Shown piece after piece: positions 63,494 to 64,000 of a stretch of DNA of 64,000 bases. Source of the DNA: Prevotella sp. (GTDB lineage Bacteria; Bacteroidota; Bacteroidia; Bacteroidales; Bacteroidaceae); assembly GCA_015060535.1 (NCBI GenBank), contig SUYH01000001.1, forward strand, positions 93,991 through 157,990, written 5' to 3'. The notes beneath the pieces were generated by a model that was not told the DNA's origin, made no database searches, and worked only from the letters and a program-made list of their open reading frames with translations. The position numbers and the translations under genes are program-made. Every line of letters begins with the position of its first letter. The stretch's first letter is position 1.

Positions 63494-64000
63494 ATGAAAG
63501 AATACCAATATCATATTTTTAGCCCGTATCGGGTATGCCCGTTAGGGGCGCATGTGGATCATCAGCATGGGTTGGTGACGGGGTTTGCAATTGACAAAGG
63601 AGTTGACCTTTACTTCGATGTAAGAGGTCAGATGGAAGATGGAAGATGTGACCCGCATGTTCATTTAGAGTCGAGGACGTTTGAAGGGGTGGTGGACTTT
63701 GACATCGATAAGCCATCTCAAGTTCGTGAGCACCATTGGGGTGATTATGCTCGTGGTGCAAAGTATGCTCTTCGCAAAAGGTTTGAACTGAAGTATGGCA
63801 TTGAAGGAGTCATTCAAGGCAGTCTTCCTGTTGGTGGATTATCATCCAGTGCTGCCGTTCTGATTGCATACGTGATGGCTTTTGCTAAAGCAAACGATAT
63901 GATTCTACAGCCGTTTGAGGTGGTGAAGATTGCGTCGGAGGCTGAGCGTGAGTATATCGGACTGAATAATGGTCTGCTTGACCAGGCTTGTATTGCATTG
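63494..64000 (+). CDS. GHMP kinase, galactokinase-like (partial, cut by window end)
   Basis: The first 169 residues of a GHMP-family sugar kinase. It shows YHIFSPYRVCPLGAHVDHQHG (the galactokinase signature G-x-H-x-D-x-x-x-G), then an ATP-binding GSLPVGGLSSSAAVLIAYV (the P-x-G-x-x-S-S-S-A motif), and ends in GLNNGLLDQACIAL. The substrate could be galactose, galacturonate or a related sugar; in a capsule locus a salvage kinase is plausible. VRGQMEDGRCD near residue 43 comes from a GATGTAAGAGG/GATGGAAGATGG repeat. The C-terminus lies outside the window. Confidence 0.88.
   Translation, partial: MKEYQYHIFSPYRVCPLGAHVDHQHGLVTGFAIDKGVDLYFDVRGQMEDGRCDPHVHLESRTFEGVVDFDIDKPSQVREHHWGDYARGAKYALRKRFELKYGIEGVIQGSLPVGGLSSSAAVLIAYVMAFAKANDMILQPFEVVKIASEAEREYIGLNNGLLDQACIAL

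Overview
The window looks like chromosomal DNA of a Bacteroidales bacterium, most likely a Prevotella-type gut or rumen species. This rests on repeated Bacteroidetes promoters (TTTG - about 20 bp - TAnnTTTG), SusC/SusD and FimB/Mfa2-type lipoprotein genes, an UpxY-type NusG paralogue, an HU/smalltalk/amidase gene set, and the style of the B12 surface proteins. No rRNA or other species marker is present, so the genus is an inference.

Positions 1-20733 form a vitamin B12 region. A plus-strand operon carries CobB-CobQ, CobD, a CbiB fused to a BtuF-like lipoprotein, and a BtuC permease. A convergent minus-strand operon carries CbiJ-CbiD, CbiG-CbiF, CbiE-CbiT and CbiH-CbiC, nearly all as two-enzyme fusions; CbiG and CbiD point to the anaerobic route. 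From the same divergent start region a cobalamin riboswitch with a terminator leads a salvage operon: BtuB, BtuG, a secreted cell-surface protein, a DUF4465 lipoprotein, a second BtuF-like protein and a second BtuC. No BtuD ATPase is present in the window. Many of these genes contain in-frame palindromic elements and heptamer arrays, usually at domain linkers.

Positions 20880-32711 are mixed: a SusC/SusD pair, tRNA-Arg(ACG), repeat-rich intergenic DNA, two FimB/Mfa2-like lipoproteins, an UpxY-like antiterminator, the amidase/smalltalk/HU set, a frameshifted remnant, and a small two-gene operon followed by a four-helix-bundle protein.

Positions 32821-44330 hold two different IS66-family elements that bracket NagB, a short UDP-sugar dehydrogenase-like protein and a tightly overlapping three-gene operon (37777-41416). 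That operon encodes a GD...QAK putative nuclease, a protein with a Vsr/DUF559-like nuclease domain, and an OLD-like ATPase with a TOPRIM domain. It looks like an undescribed defence system and is the main discovery candidate here.

Positions 44432-64000 are an AT-richer capsule or exopolysaccharide locus. It has acyltransferases, a glycerol-phosphate branch (TagD-like, LicD, CDP-glycerol transferase), a TupA-like ATP-grasp protein, flippase, Wzy-like polymerase, glycosyltransferases, a deacetylase, a beta-helix protein, a sugar-phosphate transferase, a DegT aminotransferase and the start of a galactokinase-like GHMP kinase. A G10 tract currently breaks one acetyltransferase and a G8 tract sits in another acyltransferase, suggesting phase-variable decoration of the polymer.
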